From assembly GCF_000164865.1 (NCBI RefSeq), contig NC_014618.1, positions 3,286,001 through 3,350,000 of the forward strand: 64,000 nt of DNA, written 5' to 3'. This document shows, one piece after another, positions 1 to 8,893 of the stretch (positions are counted from its first letter, which is position 1; every line of letters starts with the position of its first letter). This DNA comes from [Enterobacter] lignolyticus SCF1 (GTDB lineage: Bacteria; Pseudomonadota; Gammaproteobacteria; Enterobacterales; Enterobacteriaceae). Position numbers and translations under genes: made by a program. The notes under the pieces were generated by a model. It was not told where the DNA came from, did not search any database, and saw nothing but the letters and a program-made list of their open reading frames with translations.

Positions 1-691
1 CCTTTTCGGCGGCAGCGGCTTTCTTCGCAGCATCGGCGGCAGCTTTCTTCTCTGCTTCCTGCTGCGCTTTCTTCGCGGCTTCCGCCTCGGCTTTCTTCTG
101 AGCGTCCGCAGCAGCCTTCGCCGCGTCAGCTTCGGCTTTCTTCTGCGCCGCCGCTGCCGCTTTTACCGCTTCCGCTTCTGCTTTTTTCTGCGCATCCGCA
201 GCGGCTTTCTTCGCCGCCTCGGCGGCGAGCTTCGCGTCAGCTTCAGCCTTGGCTTTTGCGTCCGCCGCCGCTTTTGCTGCCGCTTGTTCAGCCTGTTTCT
301 GCTGTTCCTGCGCCTGCTTCTGCTGCTCCTGCGCCTGCTTAGCCGCTTCCTGCGCCTGCAGTTTTTCCTGCTCCAGCTGCTTCAGACGCTCCTGCTCGGC
401 GGCCTGCTTCTCACGCATTTCCTCCGCCTGCTGTTGCGCCTGCTTTTCACGCTGTTCCTGCGCGCGCTTCGCGCTGGCCGCCTGCTGCTGCTGGCGGTTG
501 TAGTTCTGCACTACCGCGCCTGGGTCGACCATCACCGCATCAATGGACGAACCACCTCCGCCGCCTGCCGACGCATCTATATGCTCATCGAACGAACTCC
601 AAATCAGCAGTGCAATCAAGATGATATGCAGAACGACTGAAATGATGATCGCGCGTTTTAGCTTGTCGTTTTGTTCGGTTGCCTTTGACAC
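1..691 (-). CDS. tolA: TolA, partial (C-terminus outside window)
   Basis: Inner-membrane protein that links the TolQR motor to TolB/Pal during outer-membrane constriction at division; also used by colicins and filamentous phage. The visible part starts with GTG at 691 (SKATEQNDKLKRA), as in E. coli. It has one N-terminal membrane segment (about residues 14-34), a Gly-rich linker (ASAGGGGGSS) and then a long Lys/Ala/Glu/Gln-rich helical domain II with many AAKKAAADAQKKAEAEA-like repeats. Domain III, which binds the translocation machinery, lies beyond base 1. It is 36 bp downstream of tolR in the tol operon. Only about 230 codons are present; no frame break is visible in them. Confidence 0.97.
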   Translation of the reverse strand, partial: MSKATEQNDKLKRAIIISVVLHIILIALLIWSSFDEHIDASAGGGGGSSIDAVMVDPGAVVQNYNRQQQQAASAKRAQEQREKQAQQQAEEMREKQAAEQERLKQLEQEKLQAQEAAKQAQEQQKQAQEQQKQAEQAAAKAAADAKAKAEADAKLAAEAAKKAAADAQKKAEAEAVKAAAAAQKKAEADAAKAAADAQKKAEAEAAKKAQQEAEKKAAADAAKKAAAAEK

Positions 692-727
692 TCTCGGTTC
701 CCAAAAACTGTTAGCCTGTTAGCCGGG

Positions 728-1156
728 TCAGATTGGCTGGGTCATTAAACCAACCGATTTAACACCTGCGCTGTGCAACAGGTTCAGCGCTTTAATAATT
801 TCATCGTAAGGCACATCTTTAGCGCCGCCGATTAAGAAGACCGTTTTCGGATTCGCCTGCAGACGACGCTGCGCTTCAGCAACCACCTGTTCTGGCGGCA
901 GCTGCGGCATCTTATCCTGACCAACGTTGACGCTGTACTGCCCTACGCCAGAAACTTCTACGATCACCGGCGGATCGTCGTTGGTGCTCACGGCTTGCGA
1001 TTCGGTTGCATCAGGAAGATTGACTTCCACGCTCTGCGTAATGATCGGTGCCGTCGCCATAAAAATCAGCAGCAGCACCAGCAACACATCCAGCAGCGGA
1101 ACGATGTTGATTTCGGACTTCAGTTCGCGACGTCCGCGTCCACGTGCTCTGGCCAT
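728..1156 (-). CDS. tolR: TolR, Tol-Pal proton-channel subunit
   Basis: ExbD/TolR-family inner-membrane protein that forms the proton-driven motor with TolQ and energises TolA. 142 aa, the usual length. It has a basic N-terminus, then a single membrane segment (about residues 18-40) carrying the conserved Asp23 (PLLDVLLV) used for proton translocation, and a periplasmic domain. It lies 3 bp downstream of tolQ and is probably translationally coupled to it. Confidence 0.98.
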   Translation of the reverse strand: MARARGRGRRELKSEINIVPLLDVLLVLLLIFMATAPIITQSVEVNLPDATESQAVSTNDDPPVIVEVSGVGQYSVNVGQDKMPQLPPEQVVAEAQRRLQANPKTVFLIGGAKDVPYDEIIKALNLLHSAGVKSVGLMTQPI

Positions 1157-1159
1157 GGC

Positions 1160-1852
1160 TTACCCCTTGTTGCTGTCGCTGCTGGTAAACGCCTGACGGT
1201 GCAGAATCGCGGTGAACTCTTCCATAAAGTTGTCGTAATTCAGTTCCAGTTTATTCACGCGCTGGTTCAGACGGTTGTACGCCATTACCGCCGGAATCGC
1301 GGCGAACAGACCGATAGCGGTCGCGATCAGCGCTTCTGCGATACCCGGCGCCACCATTTGCAGCGTCGCCTGTTTCACCGCGCCCAGCGCGATAAAGGCG
1401 TGCATAATCCCCCAGACGGTGCCGAACAGACCGATATACGGGCTGATAGAGCCAACCGTGCCAAGGAACGGAATATGGGTTTCAAGCGTTTCCAGTTCGC
1501 GGTTCATCGAAATGCGCATCGCACGGGACGCCCCCTCGACAATCGCTTCCGGCGCATGGCTGTTCGCACGATGCAGACGAGCAAACTCTTTGAAACCACT
1601 ATAGAAAATTTGCTCAGAGCCGTTCAGGCTCTCGCGACGACCCTGGCTTTCCTGATACAGGCGCGACAGCTCAATACCGGACCAGAACTTATCTTCAAAG
1701 GCTTCTGCTTCACGCGCCGCCGCATTGAGGATGCGCGTTCTCTGGATAATGATAGCCCAGGAAGCGATTGAAAAACCAATCAAAATCAACATGATAAGTT
1801 TAACCAGAAGGCTTGCCTTCAGGAACAAATCAAGGATATTCATGTCAGTCAC
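1160..1852 (-). CDS. tolQ: TolQ, Tol-Pal motor subunit
   Basis: MotA/TolQ/ExbB-family proton channel with three membrane segments (about residues 9-36, 135-160 and 170-195). The MotA/ExbB core is clear (GTVGSISPYIGLFGTVWGI, then APGIAEALIATAIGLFAAIPAV). 230 aa and nearly identical to E. coli TolQ. The start codon overlaps the ybgC stop by 4 bases, so translation of the two is probably coupled. It works with TolR and TolA in outer-membrane invagination and envelope integrity. Confidence 0.98.
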   Translation of the reverse strand: MTDMNILDLFLKASLLVKLIMLILIGFSIASWAIIIQRTRILNAAAREAEAFEDKFWSGIELSRLYQESQGRRESLNGSEQIFYSGFKEFARLHRANSHAPEAIVEGASRAMRISMNRELETLETHIPFLGTVGSISPYIGLFGTVWGIMHAFIALGAVKQATLQMVAPGIAEALIATAIGLFAAIPAVMAYNRLNQRVNKLELNYDNFMEEFTAILHRQAFTSSDSNKG

Positions 1853-2253
1853 TGCTTAAACTCCGCGACAATAGACTTGGGAAGCGCACGAGGCTTCATT
1901 AAGAGTGGATCAACACAGACAATCAGCACTTCAGCTTCATTCAGTACCGTGTTTTCCGCGTTGACGATCCGCTGCGTGAAGACCAGAGAGGTGCCACGCA
2001 TCGCTGTAATTTCCGTTTGGACTTCGAGCATGTCGTCGAGTCTGGCGGGTGCAAAATACTCCAGCGTCATTTTGCGTACCACGAAGGCAACCCGCTCAGC
2101 CAGCAGAACTTGCTGGCTAAAGTGATGGTGGCGCAGCATCTCAGTGCGTGCTCTTTCATAGAAAGCGACGTAGCTGGCGTGGTAAACCACACCACCGGCA
2201 TCGGTGTCTTCGTAATAGACACGAACCGGCCATCGAAACAGCGTTGTATTCAC
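1849..2253 (-). CDS. ybgC: YbgC acyl-CoA thioesterase, first gene of the tol operon
   Basis: Hotdog-fold 4-hydroxybenzoyl-CoA thioesterase-family enzyme of 134 aa. The active-site signature YYEDTDAGGVVYHASY is present, with Asp18 as the family catalytic residue and His25 nearby. The E. coli protein hydrolyses short-chain acyl-CoAs and associates with phospholipid-synthesis enzymes; that role is taken from the family. It overlaps tolQ by 4 bases. The 149-bp gap up to ybgE presumably holds the tol operon promoter. Confidence 0.96.
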   Translation of the reverse strand: MNTTLFRWPVRVYYEDTDAGGVVYHASYVAFYERARTEMLRHHHFSQQVLLAERVAFVVRKMTLEYFAPARLDDMLEVQTEITAMRGTSLVFTQRIVNAENTVLNEAEVLIVCVDPLLMKPRALPKSIVAEFKQ

Positions 2254-2402
2254 TTTACATCCCGGTAATGCAAAAAAAGTTAGAGCTTTTAAACTTCGTT
2301 ACTATACGCGCGGGAAAGGTGGTTTGGAATGGGGGAAGGTAAACGGAGCGTAAATTTTTATGGGCTCATACAAGCCCATAACGGTTAACGGATGTTTCTT
2401 AT

Positions 2403-2696
2403 TCAGGCGTAGAAGAAAATCAGCCCGGCCAGCAAAATCAGGTCGGCCAGCAGCGGGCAGAAAATCCCCTGCCAGTGGATCGCCTGAGGACGAAAGCCCA
2501 CGCCGTGGATAACCCCCGCGCAAACCGCCCACATGATAAGGAAGCCGTGCCAGATTTCCAGCGCGCTGGTTTTGGCCGCAAAACGTGATGGGTCCCAGAA
2601 AATGCAGCCTGCCAGCACTAAGGCCATCAGTAAGGAAAGGGCCCTTAACGGGCCCTTATCCATTACCGCATACAACGTTGCGATAATCTTATTCAT
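2403..2696 (-). CDS. ybgE: YbgE, cyd-tol accessory membrane protein
   Basis: Small membrane protein of 97 aa with three predicted hydrophobic segments (about residues 17-35, 47-65 and 75-96). It matches the YbgE family that follows cydABX in enterobacteria. Its ATG (2696-2694) shares a base with the cydX stop codon (TGATG overlap), so it is cotranslated with the cytochrome bd operon. Its biochemical role is unproven; a part in bd-oxidase assembly or stability is inferred from context. Confidence 0.93.
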   Translation of the reverse strand: MNKIIATLYAVMDKGPLRALSLLMALVLAGCIFWDPSRFAAKTSALEIWHGFLIMWAVCAGVIHGVGFRPQAIHWQGIFCPLLADLILLAGLIFFYA

Positions 2697-2809
2697 CAGT
2701 GCTCTTCTTGTCCGGCTTTGGACGCTTCAATATGTTCCAGCGCCAGCGCGGTGATGACCCCAAAGGCACAGGCAAGAAGCGTTCCCAAAATCCATGCGAA
2801 ATACCACAT
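2696..2809 (-). CDS. cydX: CydX, small subunit of cytochrome bd-I
   Basis: 37-codon gene, too short for many ORF finders. The product begins MWYFAWILGTLLACAFGV, a single-helix protein almost identical to E. coli CydX, which binds CydA and is needed for full bd-I activity and heme stability. It sits 14 bp after cydB and overlaps ybgE at TGATG. The start is supported by an AGGAG-type ribosome site just upstream (AGGAGCAATAT before ATG). Confidence 0.95.
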   Translation of the reverse strand: MWYFAWILGTLLACAFGVITALALEHIEASKAGQEEH

Positions 2810-2823
2810 ATATTGCTCCTTAC

Positions 2824-3963
2824 TTAGTACATAGAGTGGGTATTGCTTTCAATGTGTTCTTTGGTGATGCGACCGAACATTTTCCAGTAACACCAGATGG
2901 TGTACAGCAGAACAATCGGTACGAACACGCAGGCCACATAGGTCATCAGGTTCAGCGTCATCTGGCTGGATGTGGCATCCCACATCGTCAGGCTGGCGTT
3001 CATCATGGTGCTGGACGGCATCACGAACGGGAACATCGCGATACCCGCGGTCAGGATGATGCAAGCGAGCGTCAGTGAGGAGAACAGGAACGCCAACGCG
3101 CCTTTTTCCAGACGAGAGGTCAGCATGGTCAACAGCGGCAGCACGACACCCAGCGCAGGGATTGCCCACAGGATCGGCGCATTGTTGAAGTTCACCATCC
3201 AGGCGCCTGCCTGACGCGTCACTTCTTTGGTCAGCGGGTTAGACGGCGCGGCATGGTTGATAGCCGACGTAATCACGTAGCCATCAATACCGTACACCAC
3301 CCAAACGCCCGCCAGCGCGAAGCACACCAGCGTCACCAGCGCGGCAACCTGAGAGGTCACACGGGAGCGCAGGTGCAGCTCGCCCACGGTGCGCATCTGC
3401 AGATAGGTTGCGCCCTGGGTGATGATCATCGCCACGCTCACCACGCCCGCCAGCAGGCCAAACGGATTCAGCAGCTGGAAGAAGTTGCCGGTGTAGTACA
3501 GGCGCATATATTCATCGATGTGGAACGGCACGCCCTGCAGCAGGTTGCCGAACGCCACGCCGATCACCAGCGGCGGCACGAAGCTACCGATGAAGATGCC
3601 CCAGTCCCACATGTTACGCCAGCGGGTATCCTCAATCTTCGAACGGTAGTCGAAACCGACCGGACGGAAGAACAAGGACGCCAGCACCAGAATCATCGCC
3701 ACGTAGAAGCCGGAGAAGGCCGCCGCGTAGACCATCGGCCAGGCCGCGAACAGCGCGCCGCCTGCGGTGATGAGCCACACCTGGTTGCCGTCCCAGTGTG
3801 GGGCGATGGAGTTAATCATAATTCGACGCTCGGTATCATTACGACCGAGGAAACGGGTGAGCATGCCCACCCCCATGTCGAAGCCGTCGGTGACCGCAAA
3901 ACCGATCAGCAGAATGCCAACCAGCAGCCACCAGATAAAACGCAATACTTCATAATCGATCAT
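2824..3963 (-). CDS. cydB: Cytochrome bd-I ubiquinol oxidase subunit II
   Basis: Integral membrane partner of CydA in the quinol:O2 oxidoreductase used at low oxygen. 379 aa, the same length as in E. coli. It starts MIDYEVLRFIWWLLVGILLIG and shows the family motifs GFDMGVGML and HWDGNQVWLI along with multiple hydrophobic segments. It is 15 bp downstream of cydA and followed by cydX. No substitutions of note were seen. Confidence 0.98.
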   Translation of the reverse strand: MIDYEVLRFIWWLLVGILLIGFAVTDGFDMGVGMLTRFLGRNDTERRIMINSIAPHWDGNQVWLITAGGALFAAWPMVYAAAFSGFYVAMILVLASLFFRPVGFDYRSKIEDTRWRNMWDWGIFIGSFVPPLVIGVAFGNLLQGVPFHIDEYMRLYYTGNFFQLLNPFGLLAGVVSVAMIITQGATYLQMRTVGELHLRSRVTSQVAALVTLVCFALAGVWVVYGIDGYVITSAINHAAPSNPLTKEVTRQAGAWMVNFNNAPILWAIPALGVVLPLLTMLTSRLEKGALAFLFSSLTLACIILTAGIAMFPFVMPSSTMMNASLTMWDATSSQMTLNLMTYVACVFVPIVLLYTIWCYWKMFGRITKEHIESNTHSMY

Positions 3964-3978
3964 TTGACGACTCCTGTC

Positions 3979-5547
3979 TTAGCGTGCCGGCTGAGTAGTC
4001 GTGGTGGACTGCTCATAGTGGTAACGACCGGTTTTCAGGCTGCTTGGGCCACGGCGTGCGAACTTAAACATCAGGAACAGTTCAGCAACCAGGAACAGCG
4101 TGTACAGGCCGCAGATCAGCACCATCGAGAAGATCAGATCGCCTGCCGTCAACGACGAGTTGGCGACGGCGGTTGGCAGCACTTCACCAATCGCCCACGG
4201 CTGACGGCCGTACTCAGCCACAAACCAGCCGGATTCGATAGCAATCCACGGCAGCGGAATCGCATACAGCGCAGTGCGCAGCAGCCATTTCCTCTCGCCG
4301 ATACGGTTACGGATCACCGACCAGAAGGAGGCGGCAATGATCAGCAGCATCAGGATGCCGCAGCCAACCATGATACGGAAAGCGAAGTACAGCGGCGCAA
4401 CGCGCGGAATAGAATCCTTGGTCGCCTGCTGGATTTGCGCTTCGGTCGCGTCAGAGACGTTCGGGGTATAGCGTTTCAGCAGCAGACCGTAGCCCAGGTC
4501 TTTCTTCACATTGTTGAACTGGTCGCGGACCGCCTGATCGGTTGAACCGGCGCGCAGCTGCTCCAACAGCGCGTAGGCCTTCATCCCGTTGCGGATACGC
4601 TCTTCGTGCTGCGCCATCAGGTCCTTCAGACCAATCACCGGCGTGTCCACGGAGCGCGTGGCGATAATACCCAACGCGTAAGGGATCTGGATAGCAAAGT
4701 GGTTTTCCTGCGCATCCTGATCGGGAATGCCGAACAGCGTAAATGCGGCCGGGGCAGGCTGCGTTTCCCACTCGGCTTCAATCGCGGCGAGTTTGGTTTT
4801 CTGTACGTCGCCCATTTCGTAGCCGGATTCGTCACCCAGTACGATAACAGAGAGAATCGCCGCCATACCGAAGCTTGCCGCGATAGCAAAGGAGCGTTTC
4901 GCAAAAGCGAAATCGCGGCCACGCAGCATGTAGTAGGAGCTGATGCCAAGAATGAACATCGCGCCGCAAACGTAACCGGACGCTACGGTGTGAACGAATT
5001 TCACCTGTGCAACCGGGTTCAACACCAGCTCGGAGAAGCTCACCATCTCCATACGCATGGTTTCGAAGTTGAAGTCCGAGGCAACCGGGTTCTGCATCCA
5101 GCCGTTGGCGACAAGGATCCACAGCGCAGAAAGGTTAGAGCCTAATGCAACGAGCCAGGTTACCGCCATATGCTGGACTTTGCCCAGACGGTCCCAACCG
5201 AAGAAGAACAGACCTACAAAGGTGGATTCGAGGAAGAAGGCCATCAGACCTTCAATGGCCAGCGGCGCACCGAAAATATCGCCCACATAGTGAGAATAGT
5301 AAGACCAGTTAGTCCCGAACTGGAACTCCATGGTCAGACCGGTTGCCACACCCAGAGCGAAGTTGATACCAAACAACTTGCCCCAGAACTTGGTCATATC
5401 TTTATAAATCTGTTTGCCGGAAAGGACGTAGACCGTTTCCATGATGGCCAGCAGGAACGCCATACCGAGCGTCAGCGGCACAAACAGGAAGTGGTACATC
5501 GCGGTCAAGGCAAACTGTAAGCGCGACAGTTCGACTATATCTAACAT
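3979..5547 (-). CDS. cydA: Cytochrome bd-I ubiquinol oxidase subunit I
   Basis: Heme-bearing subunit of the high-affinity bd oxidase; oxidises ubiquinol at the Q-loop and reduces O2 without pumping protons. With the start at 5547 it has 522 aa, as in E. coli, and axial ligand His19 falls in its expected place (LTAMYHFLF). Two ATG codons are adjacent at 5550 and 5547; the GGAG ribosome site is only 2 nt from the first and 5 nt from the second, so I use the second. The Q-loop region (GDESGYEMGDVQKTKLAAIEAEWET) is intact. Confidence 0.98.
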   Translation of the reverse strand: MLDIVELSRLQFALTAMYHFLFVPLTLGMAFLLAIMETVYVLSGKQIYKDMTKFWGKLFGINFALGVATGLTMEFQFGTNWSYYSHYVGDIFGAPLAIEGLMAFFLESTFVGLFFFGWDRLGKVQHMAVTWLVALGSNLSALWILVANGWMQNPVASDFNFETMRMEMVSFSELVLNPVAQVKFVHTVASGYVCGAMFILGISSYYMLRGRDFAFAKRSFAIAASFGMAAILSVIVLGDESGYEMGDVQKTKLAAIEAEWETQPAPAAFTLFGIPDQDAQENHFAIQIPYALGIIATRSVDTPVIGLKDLMAQHEERIRNGMKAYALLEQLRAGSTDQAVRDQFNNVKKDLGYGLLLKRYTPNVSDATEAQIQQATKDSIPRVAPLYFAFRIMVGCGILMLLIIAASFWSVIRNRIGERKWLLRTALYAIPLPWIAIESGWFVAEYGRQPWAIGEVLPTAVANSSLTAGDLIFSMVLICGLYTLFLVAELFLMFKFARRGPSSLKTGRYHYEQSTTTTQPAR

Positions 5548-5550
5548 CAT

Positions 5551-6190
5551 GACTCCTTGCTCATCGCATGAAGACTCCGAGAGTGAACCCCGTTAGAAAG
5601 GGCTCACACACATGCCCCAATACAAATTTATTTGCTTCCCGCTTCGTTGCTGCACCGCGATAACCGGAAACAGCAATGGGTAAAGGTTACAAATACGTTA
5701 ATAAAAAACCCAAATTGATCCCTTAAATATATTACGCCGTAAAACCCTTACAATAAACAGGTTTTTATTGAACCAGATTTACGTTTTTCGACGGTGATCA
5801 ATATATAGCTAAGATGCTACTTTTAGGCCAGTTTGATCGCGAACAATTTAGCCTCTTTTGGCTCTTTTTTCCAAGTATTAGATATTGATTTAAATCAATT
5901 TTACTTAACTCTGTTAATTGTGTATGTGGTTGATGATTTATAGTGAATGCAATGTTAATAACATGTTCTTCGCATGGCCGTGATGGTTATCAAATAAGAT
6001 AAAATTAAACAAACTGGGAATTAGGCGGGCGCGGGATTCGCCAAAGAAAAAACCTTCCCGGCGATCTTAGATAATGTTAGTCGCTTCACAGTATTTTGCC
6101 ATTCGCTGATGCGCCCTTTATTTTTATTACATTTCGTTTACTTTATTGCATTTAAAAATCAACATTCACCCCCAGCAGCGGCTGAAAACA
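5551..6190. promoter_or_regulatory. cydA upstream regulatory region, no gene
   Basis: 640-bp AT-rich region without a credible ORF. Besides the FNR box it has several GTTAAT elements like ArcA-P half-sites (for example TGTTAATTGT at 5912-5921 and TGTTAATAAC near 5953). This resembles the long multi-promoter cydA upstream region of E. coli, which ArcA and FNR control. Nothing else with clear structure was seen. Confidence 0.6.
5885..5898. promoter_or_regulatory. FNR box upstream of cydA
   Basis: TTGATTTAAATCAA matches the FNR consensus TTGAT-N4-ATCAA exactly. It lies about 340 bp upstream of cydA. In E. coli, cydAB is controlled by FNR and ArcA, so an oxygen-responsive site here is expected. 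Which of the several promoters it acts on cannot be told from sequence. Confidence 0.8.
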
Positions 6191-6217
6191 ACAATGCCAC
6201 GCGAGGCGTGGCATTGT
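6191..6217 (-). terminator. Terminator after mngB
   Basis: A perfect 12-bp inverted repeat (ACAATGCCACGC / GCGTGGCATTGT, 3-nt loop GAG) starts 17 bp past the mngB stop. On the minus strand the stem is followed by a T-rich stretch (TGTTTTC). This fits an intrinsic terminator for mngAB. Confidence 0.7.
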
Positions 6218-6233
6218 GTCATTTGTCTGTAAA

Positions 6234-8864
6234 TTAACCGATTTTGACGCGCCAGGTGCGAGACTGCCCGGGCCGGAAGCTCACCGTCTGGTCAGTAATT
6301 GCGCTCCCCTCCCCCGCCGGCCGCTCGTCCATTCCCGTTTCCTGGCTGGACGCCGGTAAGGAAAACCGCAGCCGGGTCCGTGCAGGCTCACCGTCGGAAG
6401 GGTTAAATAAGCGGACAATCAGCGCATCTTCGTCCTCCGCTTTTTTCAGGGCGCTGAGCTGACAGCCCGTTGCGGGCATGCTGAACAGCGAATAGCTTGC
6501 GGGCGTAACGATTGTCTCGCGGTTCATCTTCATCGCGTCCCACGGGATTTTGTTATAACACTGCACCGGCGTCAGCCAGGCACGCGCCTGCTGGGCGACG
6601 CCCGCCTCAAGCGCTGAACCGCTAAACGACCACAGGCTAAAGTCGCAGCGCAGTTCGCCCCTGAGCTGGGAGTCAGGTACCGGCATTTTGATACCGGATG
6701 GCCTCCCCGGGCGCAGCAGCAGGTTCTCTTTTCCCAGAAGGCCGACTCCGCGCAGCAGCGTGAGCGCAAACGCGCTGCGCTCCTCGCCGATAATCTCGAC
6801 CTCCCTGAGCCCCTGGGTAAACAACGCCAGACCGTGCCGCCCCTGCTGCAAAACGGCATAGTTGAGGAAATTCCACACCGGAACCGGCGCTTCTTTCCAC
6901 CCCTGCGCCTGCCAGTTTTCCATCGCCGGGTCGCTGACCGGACGAGACAGCGACCCGAACTGGGTGTCGGTAAGTACCGACTGCGCTTTATAAGGTACCG
7001 GGATCCGCACCCGCACGCGGTGGTCGTCGGCCTCGTTATCCATACGCAGCGAGAAATCAACCCGACGGCTGCCATGATGCAGCACTACGGTCGTTTCCAC
7101 AGTCAGCGAACCGCTACGCTGCCGCGCCGCCCGTTCGCCAAGGTTGGCCGGGACGGCAAACGTACTCTGAATCACCGCCCTGCTCTGCCACCCCTCATGC
7201 ACGACGTCGCTACGGTGCTCGCCGCAGGCCGAGGTGAGCAGCCACTCTTCGCGAGAAGGCGAATAGTCGTACTCGTCGCCGTCGTCAGAACCCTCTTCAA
7301 ATTCCAGCACCCGGTCATAGACCAGCCCGCTCGTTTTATCCGCCATACGCAGCGTGCCGTCGTCGTTAAGCGTAATGCGCCAGTCGTCGTTTTCCAGCAG
7401 CGCGTCTTCCGGCTTCCCGGCCGGTTGCTGGACACCCTTTTCCCCCACCAGAATGTACAGCGTGGTGTACCCCATCGGCGCCAGCGTCTGGCGCAGCTGA
7501 ATGTCATACTCCATAAATGGCGCATAGTTGCCGTAGTGGACAATCTGCCGATCCACCAGCCCCGGGTCGATTTCCCGCCGTGCGCGGATGTAATAGGCGA
7601 CGTCGTTTCCCCCGGCGTCACGCAGCTGAAACTGGCTTCCACGCAGGCGGATCGTGGTATTGATAACCTCATCACGCGTCCAGGGCAGCAGGTTGAACAG
7701 CACCAGCTTGTCGCCCTCGCAGTGCGCCATATTGTCGACAATCTTGCGCAGGTAAAAGCGAATCAGGTTGTCGGCCATATCTTCTGCCAGCCAGAAGCGG
7801 CTCATTATTTCGCGATGTACCTTATCGCTGCAGCAACAGCCGATACTGTCGTGGGCGTGATTTTTAAGGATCTCCTTCCACATTTTTTCCAGCAGGCCGT
7901 GCTGGTACTCAAAACCCAGCGTCCAGGCCAGCGTCGCCAGCGGTTCCAGCAAATTGACTATCTTGTTCTCAATCCTGGCGTGGGCAAGTTTGATATCCAT
8001 ACGCGTGGAGCCAATCGTACGGTGGACGCGCATATACTTACCGTCATTGAACTCGCCCGTCAGCGTCGCCAGCGCGTCACGATGGCGCTCAATATGGTTA
8101 AAAACCGCTTCAAAGCGGCTCATCACAAACTCGCGCTGCGGGTAAATTTCCCGCAGTTTCTCCATCACTGCGAAGATATTCTGCTGCAGCGGCATCTGGT
8201 CGTGCCCGTTGGGCAACAGAATTTCTTTCGTCACCGAGGCGTTCTCCAGCACCGCAAAATAGCCGTCGAGCCGTTTGCGCAGCCCGGCCTCGTCCTCCGG
8301 TAAGTACTTACCAATCGCGTAGCCCAGCGGCAGCACCTGGGCGACAACTTCGCTTCCATCGACGCTGCGCCAGAGAAACTCGGTTTTATCGCTGCCGTGA
8401 CGCTCAGAGCACCCGCGCCAGAACATGGCGCGGGTAATGCCAAAGCCGTTATAGATGTGCGGCAGCTGCCCGGACATGCCAAAAGAATCCGGCAGGTAGC
8501 CGATTCTCATCGGTTCGCCGAACGCCAGGCAGTCGCGCATGCCGTACATCAGATTACGGACTATCGACTCTCCGGCGACGATGGTGGTATCGGTTTGCGT
8601 ATACCATGGGCCGATAATCAATTTTCCCGCCGCCGCCAGCGCCTTCACGCGCGGCCGGTTTTCCGGCTTAACGGCAAAGTAATCCTCAAGGATGGCGGTC
8701 TGTCCGTCGAGCACGTAGTACTTATATTCAGCGTCCTGCTCCAGCCGGGTCAGGATCTCTTCCATATTATTGACCAGCAGAATGCGGGACTCTTCGGTGG
8801 TGAAGTACCACTCCCGATCCCAGTGCATATGCGGCGTGATGTGAACACGAGATACAGCTTTCAT
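6234..8864 (-). CDS. mngB: Alpha-mannosidase MngB (mannosylglycerate hydrolase)
   Basis: GH38 alpha-mannosidase that hydrolyses the 2-O-(6-phospho-alpha-mannosyl)-glycerate made by MngA into mannose-6-phosphate and glycerate in the cytoplasm. 876 aa, against about 877 in E. coli, with close identity at the N-terminus (HITPHMHWDREWYFTTEESR). Family motifs visible are the zinc-binding HMHWDREW, the nucleophile segment GYLPDSFGMSG and the NHAHDSIGCC segment. It is 29 bp downstream of mngA. The C-terminal beta domain (after about residue 800) differs most from E. coli. Confidence 0.95.
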   Translation of the reverse strand: MKAVSRVHITPHMHWDREWYFTTEESRILLVNNMEEILTRLEQDAEYKYYVLDGQTAILEDYFAVKPENRPRVKALAAAGKLIIGPWYTQTDTTIVAGESIVRNLMYGMRDCLAFGEPMRIGYLPDSFGMSGQLPHIYNGFGITRAMFWRGCSERHGSDKTEFLWRSVDGSEVVAQVLPLGYAIGKYLPEDEAGLRKRLDGYFAVLENASVTKEILLPNGHDQMPLQQNIFAVMEKLREIYPQREFVMSRFEAVFNHIERHRDALATLTGEFNDGKYMRVHRTIGSTRMDIKLAHARIENKIVNLLEPLATLAWTLGFEYQHGLLEKMWKEILKNHAHDSIGCCCSDKVHREIMSRFWLAEDMADNLIRFYLRKIVDNMAHCEGDKLVLFNLLPWTRDEVINTTIRLRGSQFQLRDAGGNDVAYYIRARREIDPGLVDRQIVHYGNYAPFMEYDIQLRQTLAPMGYTTLYILVGEKGVQQPAGKPEDALLENDDWRITLNDDGTLRMADKTSGLVYDRVLEFEEGSDDGDEYDYSPSREEWLLTSACGEHRSDVVHEGWQSRAVIQSTFAVPANLGERAARQRSGSLTVETTVVLHHGSRRVDFSLRMDNEADDHRVRVRIPVPYKAQSVLTDTQFGSLSRPVSDPAMENWQAQGWKEAPVPVWNFLNYAVLQQGRHGLALFTQGLREVEIIGEERSAFALTLLRGVGLLGKENLLLRPGRPSGIKMPVPDSQLRGELRCDFSLWSFSGSALEAGVAQQARAWLTPVQCYNKIPWDAMKMNRETIVTPASYSLFSMPATGCQLSALKKAEDEDALIVRLFNPSDGEPARTRLRFSLPASSQETGMDERPAGEGSAITDQTVSFRPGQSRTWRVKIG

Positions 8865-8893
8865 CTTCGTTTCCTGTTTCTTTTATTGCAGCG

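Noticed and set aside
249..640. Cys/Ala- and Leu-rich ORFs on the plus strand
   Set aside because: They are the reverse complement of the Lys/Ala/Gln-rich tolA repeats; low complexity and no ribosome site.
2359..2381. Inverted repeat after ybgE (TATGGGCT / AGCCCATA)
   Set aside because: Looks like a hairpin, but on the minus strand it is followed by A-rich rather than T-rich sequence, so I do not call it a terminator.
3253..4545. 430-aa plus-strand ORF
   Set aside because: Runs antisense across cydB and cydA, which are clearly the real genes. Long antisense frames arise from GC-rich third codon positions.
6834..8303. 489-aa plus-strand ORF
   Set aside because: Antisense to mngB; composition rich in Arg, His and Gln with no family features.
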